In this document: piece by piece, positions 1 through 9,231 of the stretch
Layout of the letters: every line of letters starts with the position of its first letter
How positions within the stretch are numbered: the stretch's first letter is position 1
Assembly: GCA_963677445.2 (NCBI GenBank)
Contig: CAXXGF010000073.1
Location: 62,001 to 126,000, forward strand
Direction of reading: 5' to 3'
Length of the DNA stretch: 64,000 nucleotides
Source: G963677445 sp963677445
GTDB taxonomy: Bacteria; Bacteroidota; Ignavibacteria; Ignavibacteriales; Melioribacteraceae
The notes under the pieces: model-generated
What the model saw: only the letters and a program-made list of their open reading frames with translations
The model's database searches: none
What the model was told of the DNA's origin: nothing
Position numbers and translations under genes: made by a program

Positions 1-220
1 CTTCAATACTTTCGAGTCTGAAATATTTAAGCAGACCGAGTGATATCATCTCTTTAAAGAATGTCAAAAAGACCGGGGCAAAATAGGAAGCAAAAAAAAC
101 AAAACGGAGTTTAAATCCTATCGATCCGGTTTTGAAAAAAAGACTGATGAAAAGCAATATGCCTACCAGGTAGCTGATAAATATCACTGAATCAAAAAGC
201 AGATTCAGCCAGCTTAACAC
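1..220 (-). CDS. Partial polytopic membrane protein (C-terminus outside window)
   Basis: An open frame enters from the left edge on the minus strand and can start at a GTG at 220, after an in-frame stop at 227-229. The roughly 73 visible residues are strongly hydrophobic and form at least two membrane helices (about residues 8-26 and 36-54) with aromatic-rich content (FVFFASYFAPVFLTFF). I do not recognise a family from this piece. The start is uncertain because the ribosome-binding site is weak, and the gene lies directly beside a mobile-element remnant, so its 5' end may have been displaced by the insertion. Confidence 0.5.
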   Translation of the reverse strand, partial: MLSWLNLLFDSVIFISYLVGILLFISLFFKTGSIGFKLRFVFFASYFAPVFLTFFKEMISLGLLKYFRLESIE

Positions 221-353
221 CTGACTTCAGACCTAAGGCATCCTAAAAGTTAGAAAACACAATATAATCAGAGGAAAAATAAAAACGGCCAATATAGTGC
301 CCAATACAATTATATACATGATTTCAATATATATATATATGTATATTATCCTC

Positions 354-1410
354 ATGTTTATCAGAATAAAAGCAACACCCAATAGCCCTAAGAAATCCGT
401 TCAGATCGTTGAGTCGATCCATAATGGCGCTAATGTCAGGCAAAAAATTGTACGCCATATCGGCACAGCACTAAGTGATGATGAATTACAAAAATTAAAG
501 GAACTGGCTGAATGCGTAAAAGCAAAGCTTGAAACTGAAAGCCAGCCAAACCTGTTTGCCCCGGAAGAAATTGCTCAAATGGTAATTGAAGCAAAAAAAA
601 CAAAGGATGACAACCCAATAAATGTTGACTTAAAAAAACTAAGAGAGGAACAAAGGATTATCATTGGCATCCATGAGGTCTATGGTCAAATATATAATGA
701 GCTTGGTTTTCAGTACACACTTGGCAGTCCTAAAAGAAAAGTATCTTCGAGCAAGGAATTTATTTAATATAGTAATGGCCAGGATAGCCAATCCATCATC
801 AAAAAGATCATCAGTCCGACAGTTGGAAAAAGACTTTGGCCAAAAGCTATCGTTAGACGGAGTATACAAAATGATGGATATGCTGGATGAAGAGAAAATA
901 AACAAAATACAAAAGCTATCATATGAAGCAGCCTCAGGAATTATAAAAGAAAGGATTGATGTAATATTCTATGATTGCACAACCCTGTATTTCGAAAGCT
1001 TCACAGAAGATGAACTGAAGGAGAATGGATACAGCAAGGACATGAAGTTTAACCAGCCGCAAGTGTTGTTGGCTCTTATTACAACAAGCGAAGGCTTTCC
1101 AGTCGGATATGAGGTCTATCCCGGTTCCTATTATGAGGGGAATACACTTGAATTGGCCATAGAGAAACTGGAAAAACAGTTTGAGGTAGGGAAGATAATA
1201 TTTGTTGCAGACAGTGCGATGTTAAGCCAGACAAACCTTTCAAAACTTGAGGGAAAAGAAAAACAATATATAGTTGGCGTGCGGTTAAAAAACATGAGCG
1301 TCAAAATGCAGAATAAAATAACTGACCTGACAAATTATAAATCAACGGTTGATGATGAAAAGATGGCAGTATTTACCTTGGGAGAAAAGAAACGATTAAT
1401 AGATAGATAG
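354..1410 (+). pseudogene. IS1634-like transposase, frameshifted and truncated
   Basis: The ATG at 354 opens MFIRIKATPNSPKKSVQIVE, followed by KIVRHIGTAL; this is the N-terminal signature of IS1634-type (IS4 superfamily) transposases. The first frame stops at 767, but homology continues in the +1 frame from about 735-760 with NIVMARIANPSSKRSSVRQL. Two likely catalytic aspartates are visible (FYDCTTLYF and FVADSAML). The protein ends at 1410 after KKRLIDR, well short of the roughly 550 residues usual for the family, so the distal part with the last catalytic acidic residue is missing. With both a frameshift and a 3' truncation it should be inactive. No clear terminal inverted repeats for this element were found. 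Confidence 0.85.
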
Positions 1411-2272
1411 CGTCCCATATGAAATATAGTCAATCCCCTGAATGTAAAATTGGGAGCATGGGCAATGTAGTGACTATAAAAAATCTATATCCTTTAATCA
1501 CAACAAGTTACGTTATTTTTGGCCGGAAGTCAGGGGATGAAAAGATGTAACTGTCGTCCCTGACGGGACTTTCTTCCAGACTTGTATCTCCCAATTTAAT
1601 TTTGTGAATAAAATCCTGTAAGTTATTGTTTTTTATTACCGGCATAAGGAGTTCTGAGATTATGACTGCGTGAAAACATCTGTCATTTCTGGGGGTGAAA
1701 TAGACAGGCTTCACTCCGGATTTGTTGCAACTCAAGGTGTGGATCAAACCCCTCCCATCCCACTGCTGTCAACTTAGGCCAAAAATCTTTTTTATGTTCC
1801 CGAAAGGGACCAACAGAACCATGAGAAAATGGATAAATTTCAAGGAGATAACCCAAATTTAAACCTCCTTGTTCGCTTTTCCATTGATGTTGTGCGCTTT
1901 TTATCTCTGCCCCCATGGGGAATTCCCCGTGGCTATTCGGCTTCGACCCCTTCGGGGCCGGTAAAAAAATAAAATCCCTTAAGTTGACAGCAGTGCTCCC
2001 ATCCTCCTCTTATAATCTTAAGGAGAGGGGATTCCGATCACTCATTATTAAAGAGTTTTCCACAGGCTTCAATATTGTCTGTTTTTATAAAAAATATGTC
2101 GGTCTAATTCCGGCACCCAAATATAAAATTGTGCATCTAATGAAAGATGTTATCAGAATAGTTGCCTGTTACCTGAAATAAACGAAATTATTATAATGTA
2201 TAAATCAATTGGCCTTATAGAAAAATCAGAAAATTATAGAATGATGAGACGGGAAAAGACAAAGGACGAATA
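1411..2272. other. Gene-free mobile-element graveyard
   Basis: About 860 bases between the broken transposase and the MFS gene hold only short overlapping frames with no recognisable protein. What can be seen is a 16-bp perfect inverted repeat (1761-1776 with 1980-1995) enclosing about 200 bases. Inside it are small GC palindromes (tcccgaaaggga at 1798-1809, ccccatgggg at 1911-1920, ccccttcgggg at 1947-1957). I read it as remnants of insertion sequences and REP-like elements. Confidence 0.55.
1761..1995. repeat. 16-bp inverted repeat pair, possible decayed IS ends
   Basis: cactgctgtcaactta at 1761-1776 is the exact reverse complement of the 16 bases at 1980-1995. The inner flanks both turn A/T-rich after a G/C step, as IS ends often do. 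The 203 bases between carry no transposase, so this is at most a MITE or the joined ends of a deleted element. The family assignment is open. Confidence 0.5.
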
Positions 2273-3514
2273 TTGAAAGAGGATAGAAATTTTTATTCTT
2301 ATTTGTGGCACGCGCTGTGGCTTTCACTGGCTGAAACTTTCGCTGAGCGCAATACAGTTCTTCCCGGGCTAATTTTATTAGCGGGCGGCAGTGAACCGGA
2401 TATCGGTTTACTCACAGCCATAATGATTGGCATTCCGCTGATTTCTCAATTATTTTTCGCCTCATATCTTACTTCAAGAGAATATAAGAAACCTTTTCTT
2501 CTGATTGGCATTTATATCAGGATAGCGTCTTTTTTAGGTCTGGCTGCATCAATTTATTTAATAAAAGACCTGAGCGCTTCACAATTTATAGCCATAATAT
2601 TTTTCTGGATGGTTTTGTTTTCAATTAGCGGCGCTTTCGCGGGAGTTTCTTACACCGATATTATAGGCAAGAGTTTTACGAGTGAAACAAGGAAAAGATT
2701 TTTTGTTACAAAACAGATTATCACAAGTATAGGAATATTAATTTCCGCATTTTTAGTAAAAGATTTGCTTGTTTCTGTTGCATATCCTGAAAATTACGGC
2801 GCCGCGTTTACAATTGCGGGAACATTGTTATTTGTCGCTTCCCTCGGATTTATTTTCCTGAAGGAGAAACGCTCGGAAATTAAAAAACAATACAGCTCTA
2901 TCCGGGAAGTTATTAAATCAGTTCCGGCTGAGATCAGGGCAAATCCCAATTTAAAATATTTTGTAATAATTTCGAATCTGATCGGCACGACATTTACACT
3001 GATTCCATTTTATATAGCATATTCCAGAACAGTTTTTCAGATAACAGAAGATTTGATCGGGCAGTTCCTTCTGGCTCAGCTTTCCGGAATGGTGATATCC
3101 AACCTGATCTGGAAGAGATTTCTAAAAAAGTATTCATTCAAAGGCATGCTTAGAGTCACTGCTGTGATGATGGGAATCGCGCCTCTTCTTGTTATTTTGA
3201 TTTCCTCATTTAATTCGGTAATATTATTCGTGGGCGTTTTCTTCCTTATAGGATCGGCAATTAGTTCACAGAAAATTACAATGGAGGGAGTTCTTATTGA
3301 AATTTCAAATGAAGCGAACAGGCCTTTATATGTGGGTATTTACGGCACCCTAAATTTAACATCAGCTTTACTGCCTTTACTGAGCGGTTCCTTATTCGGA
3401 ATTATAGGCTATTATTATATATTCATTTTATGGAGCCTTTTAACATTTTCCTCTTTGTTTTTGATAAAAAAGATGGTATGCCCGGTGGATATTGAAGAGG
3501 AAAAATCGATTTAG
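2273..3514 (+). CDS. Major facilitator superfamily transporter
   Basis: This 413-residue protein is hydrophobic throughout, with about 12 predicted membrane helices separated by a polar central loop (about residues 197-225, KEKRSEIKKQYSSIRE), the usual 6+6 MFS layout. The start is TTG at 2273, eight bases after AAAGGACGA. The N-terminus (HALWLSLAETFAERNTVLPG) resembles the family of bacterial MFS proteins often annotated only as membrane transporters, and I cannot assign a substrate. It is a single transcription unit by spacing, with the mobile-element remnant upstream and the phosphofructokinase gene 155 bases downstream. Confidence 0.75.
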   Translation: MKEDRNFYSYLWHALWLSLAETFAERNTVLPGLILLAGGSEPDIGLLTAIMIGIPLISQLFFASYLTSREYKKPFLLIGIYIRIASFLGLAASIYLIKDLSASQFIAIIFFWMVLFSISGAFAGVSYTDIIGKSFTSETRKRFFVTKQIITSIGILISAFLVKDLLVSVAYPENYGAAFTIAGTLLFVASLGFIFLKEKRSEIKKQYSSIREVIKSVPAEIRANPNLKYFVIISNLIGTTFTLIPFYIAYSRTVFQITEDLIGQFLLAQLSGMVISNLIWKRFLKKYSFKGMLRVTAVMMGIAPLLVILISSFNSVILFVGVFFLIGSAISSQKITMEGVLIEISNEANRPLYVGIYGTLNLTSALLPLLSGSLFGIIGYYYIFILWSLLTFSSLFLIKKMVCPVDIEEEKSI

Positions 3515-3669
3515 CAAACTTCTAATTGGTTCACATCATCTTTACGAGGCAGATAACACTCTGTTTTTTACAATTTGATAAAATGGTTTTCGCGATCTGA
3601 TTATACTATCGAACGAAAAAATTGTTATATTTATTGGTTAAATATTAATACAAAACAGAGAGAAGGAAT

Positions 3670-4875
3670 ATGGCAGTAGTAAAATCAAAAAAAGGTGTTA
3701 TCGCGATTCTTACCGGCGGCGGCGACGTTCCGGGACTTAATCCTGCTATCCGCGCCGTAACGATCAGAGCAATCAGGGAAGGTTTCCAGGTTATCGGTCT
3801 CAGAAGAGGCTGGGCCGGAGTTATGGAAATGATAAGAGAAAAGGATTATGATAACAGTAATAATTATGTTGTTCTCACCGAAGAGATTGTAAACCGGGCG
3901 GGAAGAACAGGAGGCACATTCCTTCATTCTTCCAGAACAAGACCAAGTCACGTACCAAAAGTAAATGTTCCCGATCACCTGAAAGATAAATATAATGAGG
4001 ATGTGAATGATCTGACAGAAGAGGTAATAAAAAACTTAAACTGGCTGGGTGTCGATTATCTCATACCTATTGGCGGTGATGATACTCTTAGTTATGGCGT
4101 GCATCTTTTTAATAAAGGTGTCAATGTGGTCGCTATTCCAAAAACAATGGATAATGATGTGCCGGGAACAGATTATTGTATCGGTTTTTCTACCTGCGTT
4201 ACCAGGACAATTGAGCTTACACATAACCTGAGAACATCGGCCGGTTCACACGAAAGATTTCTTGTTATCGAGGTATTTGGAAGGTACGCCGGATTTTCAG
4301 CGCTTCTGCCTACTATGGCCGGCGCCGCTAACCGTTGCGTAATACCTGAATATAAATTTGATGTTGAGCGTCTGACCGAGCTTTTGGTTCATGACAGGAA
4401 AACAAATCCAAGTCATTATTCCGTTGTTCTTGTCTCCGAAGGAGCAATGTTTAAAGATGGTGAAATGTTATTTGAAAGCCAGGAAACTGATATGTTCGGC
4501 CATAAGAAACTTGGCGGAATCGGGGACCGTGTTTCATCGGCAATAAAAGAATTCTCTCCAAAATTCAATAACGGTAAAAGAATAAATGTTATCAACCAGA
4601 GGCTTGGTTATCTTGTAAGATGCGGAGACCCTGACGCTACTGATTCAATCGTTCCGATGGCCTATGGCAATATCGCGCTTGATCTTATTCTTGAAGGCAC
4701 CCACGGAAGGCTTGTAACTCTCAAGAACGGTAGTTATTCAACCGCTCCGCTGGAAATTATTACCAGTGTGAAAAAAGTGGTTGATGTAGATAAATTTTAC
4801 AGTACCGAAAGATACCGCCCCCTCTATAAGAGCTTCGAATCAAAACCACTACTTATAATGACGAGTGAATTATAA
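3670..4875 (+). CDS. pfp: 6-phosphofructokinase, probably pyrophosphate-dependent
   Basis: It phosphorylates fructose 6-phosphate in glycolysis. The protein (401 aa) shows the nucleotide/PPi loop ILTGGGDVPGLNPAIRAV near the N-terminus, GGDDTLSYG around residue 136, and PKTMDNDVPGTDYCIGFST with the catalytic TxDND motif. Two positions that separate PPi from ATP enzymes both carry the PPi-type residue: GGDD instead of GGDG, and Lys in PKTMDND instead of Gly. This is established knowledge of the family and supports reversible PPi use, although a few ATP enzymes break the rule. The start ATG follows GAGAGAAGGAAT. A good rho-independent terminator sits 14 bases after the stop. Confidence 0.9.
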   Translation: MAVVKSKKGVIAILTGGGDVPGLNPAIRAVTIRAIREGFQVIGLRRGWAGVMEMIREKDYDNSNNYVVLTEEIVNRAGRTGGTFLHSSRTRPSHVPKVNVPDHLKDKYNEDVNDLTEEVIKNLNWLGVDYLIPIGGDDTLSYGVHLFNKGVNVVAIPKTMDNDVPGTDYCIGFSTCVTRTIELTHNLRTSAGSHERFLVIEVFGRYAGFSALLPTMAGAANRCVIPEYKFDVERLTELLVHDRKTNPSHYSVVLVSEGAMFKDGEMLFESQETDMFGHKKLGGIGDRVSSAIKEFSPKFNNGKRINVINQRLGYLVRCGDPDATDSIVPMAYGNIALDLILEGTHGRLVTLKNGSYSTAPLEIITSVKKVVDVDKFYSTERYRPLYKSFESKPLLIMTSEL

Positions 4876-4888
4876 AAGAAATTTGAAA

Positions 4889-4917
4889 ATGCCGGATTTA
4901 TGCCCGGCATTTTTTTT
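4889..4917 (+). terminator. Rho-independent terminator of the phosphofructokinase gene
   Basis: The stem atgccgg (4889-4895) pairs with ccggcat (4904-4910) around an 8-base loop and is followed by a run of T (4910-4917). Confidence 0.85.
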
Positions 4918-4924
4918 ATTTCGT

Positions 4925-5226
4925 TTAGCTGGATAATAACATCAATTCCGGAATGGTTGAGATAATAATATTCTGATTTGCCGCCAGCCTGTCATAATAC
5001 CCGTTTTCGGCAGAAAAATTTATCTTTATCGGGAATTCAATATTTTGTTCCGTCATTCATCACAAGTTTTAAATTGTCAGAATTCAATTAAAATGAATTA
5101 ATTCCATTTTTTAAACTGACGGATCCAATTTTAATTTTCACTCCATTTATCCTCAACCAGCAGTTTATAATTCAGTTCTGATTTTGCCTCAACAACCTGC
5201 GCGTCGGATTGGTTTCGGCCACTCAT
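4925..5226 (-). pseudogene. Possible decayed gene for a small secreted-type protein
   Basis: The minus strand between the phosphofructokinase gene and tRNA-Ser reads as protein-like text in pieces interrupted by stops and frame changes. There is a 31-residue frame from ATG at 5226, then a piece containing KIGSVSLKNGINSF and NSDNLKLVMNDGTKY separated by a stop, then a 43-residue frame from ATG at 5056 (INFSAENGYYDRLAANQN) ending at 4925. The middle text resembles domains with a 'gs..l.ng...d.l.l.ndGtky' pattern, such as DUF4352-like folds, but this is only an impression. It could also be chance or two tiny genes. Confidence 0.3.
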
Positions 5227-5228
5227 GT

Positions 5229-5264
5229 TTAAAAAAGAAAAGGCTTCCCTGAATTGGAAGCCTT
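5229..5264 (-). terminator. Terminator downstream of tRNA-Ser
   Basis: The stem aaggcttcc (5240-5248) and ggaagcctt (5256-5264) is perfect over 9 bp. On the minus strand it is followed by a T-rich tail (complement of the A run 5231-5240), directly after the tRNA 3' end. Confidence 0.8.
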
Positions 5265-5274
5265 GACGTAAAAG

Positions 5275-5364
5275 CGGAGAGGGCGGGATTCGAACCCGCG
5301 AAGCCAGTTTACCCAGCTTGACGGTTTAGCAAACCGTTGGTTTCAGCCACTCACCCACCTCTCC
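5275..5364 (-). tRNA. tRNA-Ser (anticodon GCU)
   Basis: Read on the minus strand, the acceptor stem GGAGAGG pairs with CCTCTCC, with a G discriminator. The anticodon arm is ACGGT-TTGCTAA-ACCGT, giving anticodon GCU for AGC/AGU serine codons. The long variable arm expected of class II tRNAs is present (about CAAGCTGGGTAAACTGGCTT), and the T arm contains GGTTCGAATCC. Length is 90 nt and CCA is not encoded. The gene stands alone and has its own terminator. Confidence 0.96.
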
Positions 5365-5546
5365 GAATGACTAAAATCATTTTCAAATCGAGCACAAATA
5401 TATAAATAAAATGGTGAAATCAAAAACAAAAAATTTCATTTATCGATCTTAAAAAATAATTTTCGGGTTATTGCTCCGAAATTGAATTTATCTTGTGTTC
5501 TTTCAGTTTTGAATAGTTGAATCAACATAATCCGGAGAGATACATA

Positions 5547-6545
5547 ATGTTAAATAAAACCCTCATATTAAATTCCAGACCATCCGGTAAACCGGTAATG
5601 GAGAATTTTAGAATTGAAGAGAAAAATATTAAGCATCCGGGAAATGGGGAGGTTCTGATAAAAGGAGTTTATTATTCTGTTGATCCATATATGAGGGGAA
5701 GGATGAGGGATGTTAAATCTTATATCGAGCCATTTAAGACCGGGGAAGCTATAGAGGGAGGAGTTGCCGGAAGGGTTATTGAAAGTAATAGCGCCTTATT
5801 TGAAGAAGGAGACCTGGTCTTTGGTGAGCATCTGCCATTTCAGGAATATATTACTGCTGAAACGAGCAGTATAGAAAAGATCGTGGATATTTCATTAAAC
5901 TCTTCTTTATACCTGGGATTGTTCGGTATGCCGGGATTAACAGCTTATTTTGGTCTTTTTGATATTGGCAGACCTGTAAAAGGTGAAACTGTTGTAATAA
6001 GCGGCGCGGCCGGAGCGGTAGGAAGTCTGGCCGGGCAGTTGGCGAAATTATCAGGCTGCAGGGTTATAGGGATAGCCGGAACTGATGAAAAATGTGAATT
6101 TCTGAAAGATGAACTTAATTTCGACGGTGCGGTTAACTACCGGAAAGGCAATTTCAGAAAAAATCTCAAAGATGTTTGTCCCGAAGGTGTTGATATTTAT
6201 TTTGATAATGTTGGCGGAACCATAACTGAATCTGTAATCACCCTTATCAGGGAGAACGCGAGGATAATACTCTGCGGTCAGATTTCACAATATAATTTAA
6301 GCAGGCCTGAACCGGGAATGCGTCCTTATCTGTACCTGATAGTACGAAGGGCTTTAATGAAGGGATTTATTGTCTATGACTATAAGGATCGATATGCTGA
6401 AGCAAGAAATGACCTGATTTCATGGTATAAAGAGGGAAAAATCAAATACAGGGAAACGATAATTGATGATTTTGAGAGTATTCCGGAAGCCTTTTTCGGT
6501 TTATTCGATGGAAAAAATACTGGAAAAATGTTGGTTAAGATATGA
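5547..6545 (+). CDS. MDR-family NADP-dependent oxidoreductase
   Basis: This 332-residue protein belongs to the zinc-free medium-chain dehydrogenase/reductase group related to prostaglandin and leukotriene reductases (PTGR/curA type). It shows the N-terminal SVDPYMRGRM substrate-domain motif and a Rossmann motif ISGAAGAVGSLAGQLAKL near the middle. It also has the FDNVGG motif (DVYFDNVGG type) and the GQIS-N pattern typical of that group. The likely reaction is NADPH-dependent reduction of activated alkenes or aldehydes, and the natural substrate is unknown. I chose ATG 5547 because it follows GGAGAGA; an upstream TTG at 5517 is possible but unlikely. It overlaps pdxH by 4 bases, so the two are cotranscribed. 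Confidence 0.88.
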   Translation: MLNKTLILNSRPSGKPVMENFRIEEKNIKHPGNGEVLIKGVYYSVDPYMRGRMRDVKSYIEPFKTGEAIEGGVAGRVIESNSALFEEGDLVFGEHLPFQEYITAETSSIEKIVDISLNSSLYLGLFGMPGLTAYFGLFDIGRPVKGETVVISGAAGAVGSLAGQLAKLSGCRVIGIAGTDEKCEFLKDELNFDGAVNYRKGNFRKNLKDVCPEGVDIYFDNVGGTITESVITLIRENARIILCGQISQYNLSRPEPGMRPYLYLIVRRALMKGFIVYDYKDRYAEARNDLISWYKEGKIKYRETIIDDFESIPEAFFGLFDGKNTGKMLVKI

Positions 6546-7174
6546 ATAAAATAAGAGATATCAGGAAAGAATACATCAGCGGACAACTGACTGAGACTAA
6601 AATAAGCAATAATCCGATCGAACAGTTCCAGTTGTGGCTGAGTGAAGCAATTGAGGTTGACTCAATTGAGCCTACTGCTATGACTCTTGCCACGGCAGAT
6701 AAAAATGGCAAACCTTCGGCGAGAATCGTTCTGCTGAAAGATATTACAGATAAAGGACTCACATTTTATACAAACTATAACAGCAGAAAGGGAAAAGAAC
6801 TTAAAGAAAACCAGAACGCTGCGTTACTTTTTTTCTGGTCGAGGCTTGAACGCCAAATAAGGATTGAAGGAAAAGTGGAAAAACTTTCTGCTGAAATATC
6901 GGATCAATATTTTAATTCAAGGCCGCTTGAAAGCAGAATAAGCGCTGTTATATCACCCCAGAGTGAAAAGATTTCGGGCAGGGAAGTTTTGACAGGTCAA
7001 GCAGAAAAACTGAGGGAAAATATAAAAGATATTAAACGGCCTGATTACTGGGGAGGATATATACTTATACCTGACTTGTTTGAATTCTGGCAGGGAAGGG
7101 AGGGAAGGCTTCATGACCGGATTTCTTATGAAAGAAATAATAGTGAATGGCAGATATTCCGGCTGGCGCCATAA
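6542..7174 (+). CDS. pdxH: Pyridoxamine 5'-phosphate oxidase
   Basis: This FMN enzyme makes pyridoxal 5'-phosphate. At 210 residues it has the normal family length and shows the characteristic segments AMTLATADKNGKPSARIVLL, FYTNYNSRKGKELKENQNAA, LERQIRIEGKVEKL and the C-terminal FWQGREGRLHDRISYER, where the RLHDR phosphate/PLP-binding motif is intact. ATGA overlap with the upstream oxidoreductase indicates a two-gene operon. The acs gene follows after 47 bases with its own strong Shine-Dalgarno. Confidence 0.97.
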   Translation: MNKIRDIRKEYISGQLTETKISNNPIEQFQLWLSEAIEVDSIEPTAMTLATADKNGKPSARIVLLKDITDKGLTFYTNYNSRKGKELKENQNAALLFFWSRLERQIRIEGKVEKLSAEISDQYFNSRPLESRISAVISPQSEKISGREVLTGQAEKLRENIKDIKRPDYWGGYILIPDLFEFWQGREGRLHDRISYERNNSEWQIFRLAP

Positions 7175-7221
7175 AAAAAATTACCTAATAATAATACATA
7201 TTATCTTATAACGGAGGCTTA

Positions 7222-9114
7222 ATGGACGAAAAAAAACTCTCGGGAGAAGTATATTACCCTTCAGATGAAGTGATCAATAAAGCGCATATAAAGGACTGGG
7301 AAGAACTTGCCGAAAGAGCCGGAAAAGATTATGAAGGTTTCTGGGCAGAAATGGCCGGAGAACTGGACTGGTTCAGGAAGTGGGATAATGTTATTGATGA
7401 AAGCAACAAACCATTTTACAAGTGGTTTACCGGCGCAAAAACCAATATTTCTTATAACTGTCTGGACAGGCATGTAAAAACGGAAAAGAGAAATAAACTG
7501 GCGCTGATCTGGGAAGGAGAAAATGGAGATTTCGAAACAATGTCATATTACGCTCTTCATCGGGAAACCTGCAGGTTCGCGAACGTCCTTAAAAGTCTTG
7601 GTGTTAAAAAAGGGGACAGGGTAACAATTTATATGGGAAGAATACCTGAAATTGTAATGGCTATGCTTGCCTGCGCGAGAATAGGGGCTATTCATTCGGT
7701 GGTTTACGGGGGATTTTCGGTCGAGGCGCTTCATGAAAGAATCGAGGACAGCCAGTCGAAAGTCCTTATAGTTGCCGATGGAGCATACCAGAGAGGTAAA
7801 ATTGTGCCTCTTAAAGATATTGCCGATGAAGCTCTTCAAAGAGCCGCAACAGTAGAACATGTCCTTGTTGTAAAAAGAACGGGACAGGAGATAAATATGG
7901 AGCAGGGAAGAGACCTCTGGTATCATGAACTGGTAAACCTGCCTATCGCGTCACACGGCTGCCATATAGAAGAAATGGATTCAGAAGATCCCCTGTTTAT
8001 TCTCTATACATCAGGCACCACCGGAAAGCCGAAAGCTATAATGCACACACATGGCGGATATATGGTAGGGACCTACACAAGTTTAAAATATGTTTTTGAT
8101 ATACATGAGGAAGACCGTTACTGGTGCGCTGCCGATCCGGGATGGATCACCGGTCACAGCTATATTGTTTATGGTCCTCTGCTGAATGGCGCGACCTCAT
8201 TTATGTATGAAGGAGCGCCTAATTTTCCCTATCCCAACCGCTGGTGGCAGATGATAGAAAGATATGGTATAAATATTCTTTACACCGCTCCGACAGCGAT
8301 AAGAGGACTAATGCGATGGGGAGACGCCTGGGTTACCCGGCATGACCTTTCCTCACTGAGATTATTGGGATCGGTTGGCGAGCCGATCAATCCCGAAGCA
8401 TGGAAATGGTACTATAACGTTGTCGGAAAAGGTAATGCCCCGATAATGGATACCTGGTGGCAGACTGAGACAGGCATGTTTATGATCACACCAATGCCTT
8501 CTGTTCCGCTGAAACCGGGTTCCGGTACGAGGCCTTTTCCCGGCATTGAAATGGATATCCTGGATGAAGGGGGAAAACCTGTAGGTCCCGATGAAGAAGG
8601 ATTTCTCGTTATAAAAACTCCGTGGCCTTCAATGGTAAGAACCATTTATGGTGATCCTGATCGTTTTGTTGAACAATACTGGAGCAAATATCCTGGTTAC
8701 TATCTGACAGGTGACAGCGCAAGGAGAGATAAAGATGGATATTTCTGGATAATCGGTCGCGTTGATGATGTCATTAAAGTATCAGGTTACAGACTGGGCA
8801 CCGCTGAAATTGAAAGCGCTCTTGTAAGTCATGAATCAGTAGCGGAAGCCGCGGCGATAGGTTTGCCACATGAATTGAAGGGAAACGCGATCCACACCTA
8901 TGTTATTCTTAAGGTCGGGGTGGAAGGCACTGATGAATTGAAAGCCCAGCTAAAGAAATATGTCGGGCATGAAGTAGGACCAATTGCCAGGCCTGAAAGC
9001 ATAGAATTTGTGGAAAAACTTCCGAAAACAAGAAGCGGAAAGATCATGAGGCGTGTTCTTAAAGCCGAAGCCCTCGGGCTGGATCCCGGAAATCTTTCTA
9101 CTCTTGAAGATTAA
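7222..9114 (+). CDS. acs: Acetyl-coenzyme A synthetase
   Basis: It converts acetate, ATP and CoA to acetyl-CoA through acetyl-adenylate in the cytosol. The 630 residues carry the AMP-binding signature YTSGTTGKPKAIMHTHGG (about 264-281), the acetyl-CoA-synthetase-specific TWWQTETG (about 412-419), the hinge/C-domain GRVDDVIKVSGYRLGTAEIE and the terminal acetylation-site motif TRSGKIMRR. Length is normal. The start ATG follows GGAGGCTTA. A strong terminator follows the stop. Confidence 0.97.
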   Translation: MDEKKLSGEVYYPSDEVINKAHIKDWEELAERAGKDYEGFWAEMAGELDWFRKWDNVIDESNKPFYKWFTGAKTNISYNCLDRHVKTEKRNKLALIWEGENGDFETMSYYALHRETCRFANVLKSLGVKKGDRVTIYMGRIPEIVMAMLACARIGAIHSVVYGGFSVEALHERIEDSQSKVLIVADGAYQRGKIVPLKDIADEALQRAATVEHVLVVKRTGQEINMEQGRDLWYHELVNLPIASHGCHIEEMDSEDPLFILYTSGTTGKPKAIMHTHGGYMVGTYTSLKYVFDIHEEDRYWCAADPGWITGHSYIVYGPLLNGATSFMYEGAPNFPYPNRWWQMIERYGINILYTAPTAIRGLMRWGDAWVTRHDLSSLRLLGSVGEPINPEAWKWYYNVVGKGNAPIMDTWWQTETGMFMITPMPSVPLKPGSGTRPFPGIEMDILDEGGKPVGPDEEGFLVIKTPWPSMVRTIYGDPDRFVEQYWSKYPGYYLTGDSARRDKDGYFWIIGRVDDVIKVSGYRLGTAEIESALVSHESVAEAAAIGLPHELKGNAIHTYVILKVGVEGTDELKAQLKKYVGHEVGPIARPESIEFVEKLPKTRSGKIMRRVLKAEALGLDPGNLSTLED

Positions 9115-9130
9115 CAGTCAGATTAATAAT

Positions 9131-9168
9131 AAAAAGCCGGACCATACATCTTGCGATCCGGCTTTTTT
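9131..9168 (+). terminator. Terminator of acs
   Basis: An inverted repeat aaaaagccgga / tccggctttttt (9131-9141 and 9157-9168) encloses a 15-base loop and ends in a T run. The A run on the left may let it also stop minus-strand transcription arriving from the small gene at 9232. Confidence 0.8.
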
Positions 9169-9231
9169 ATTTCATAACAATTATTCGTTAATTAACATAA
9201 GCAGCATACCTGTCATTCTTAATGGATAATC

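Noticed and set aside
1508..2181. Open frames of 60-90 codons in the IS-remnant region
   Set aside because: No ribosome-binding sites, no recognisable protein text, overlapping frames on both strands and palindromes running through them.
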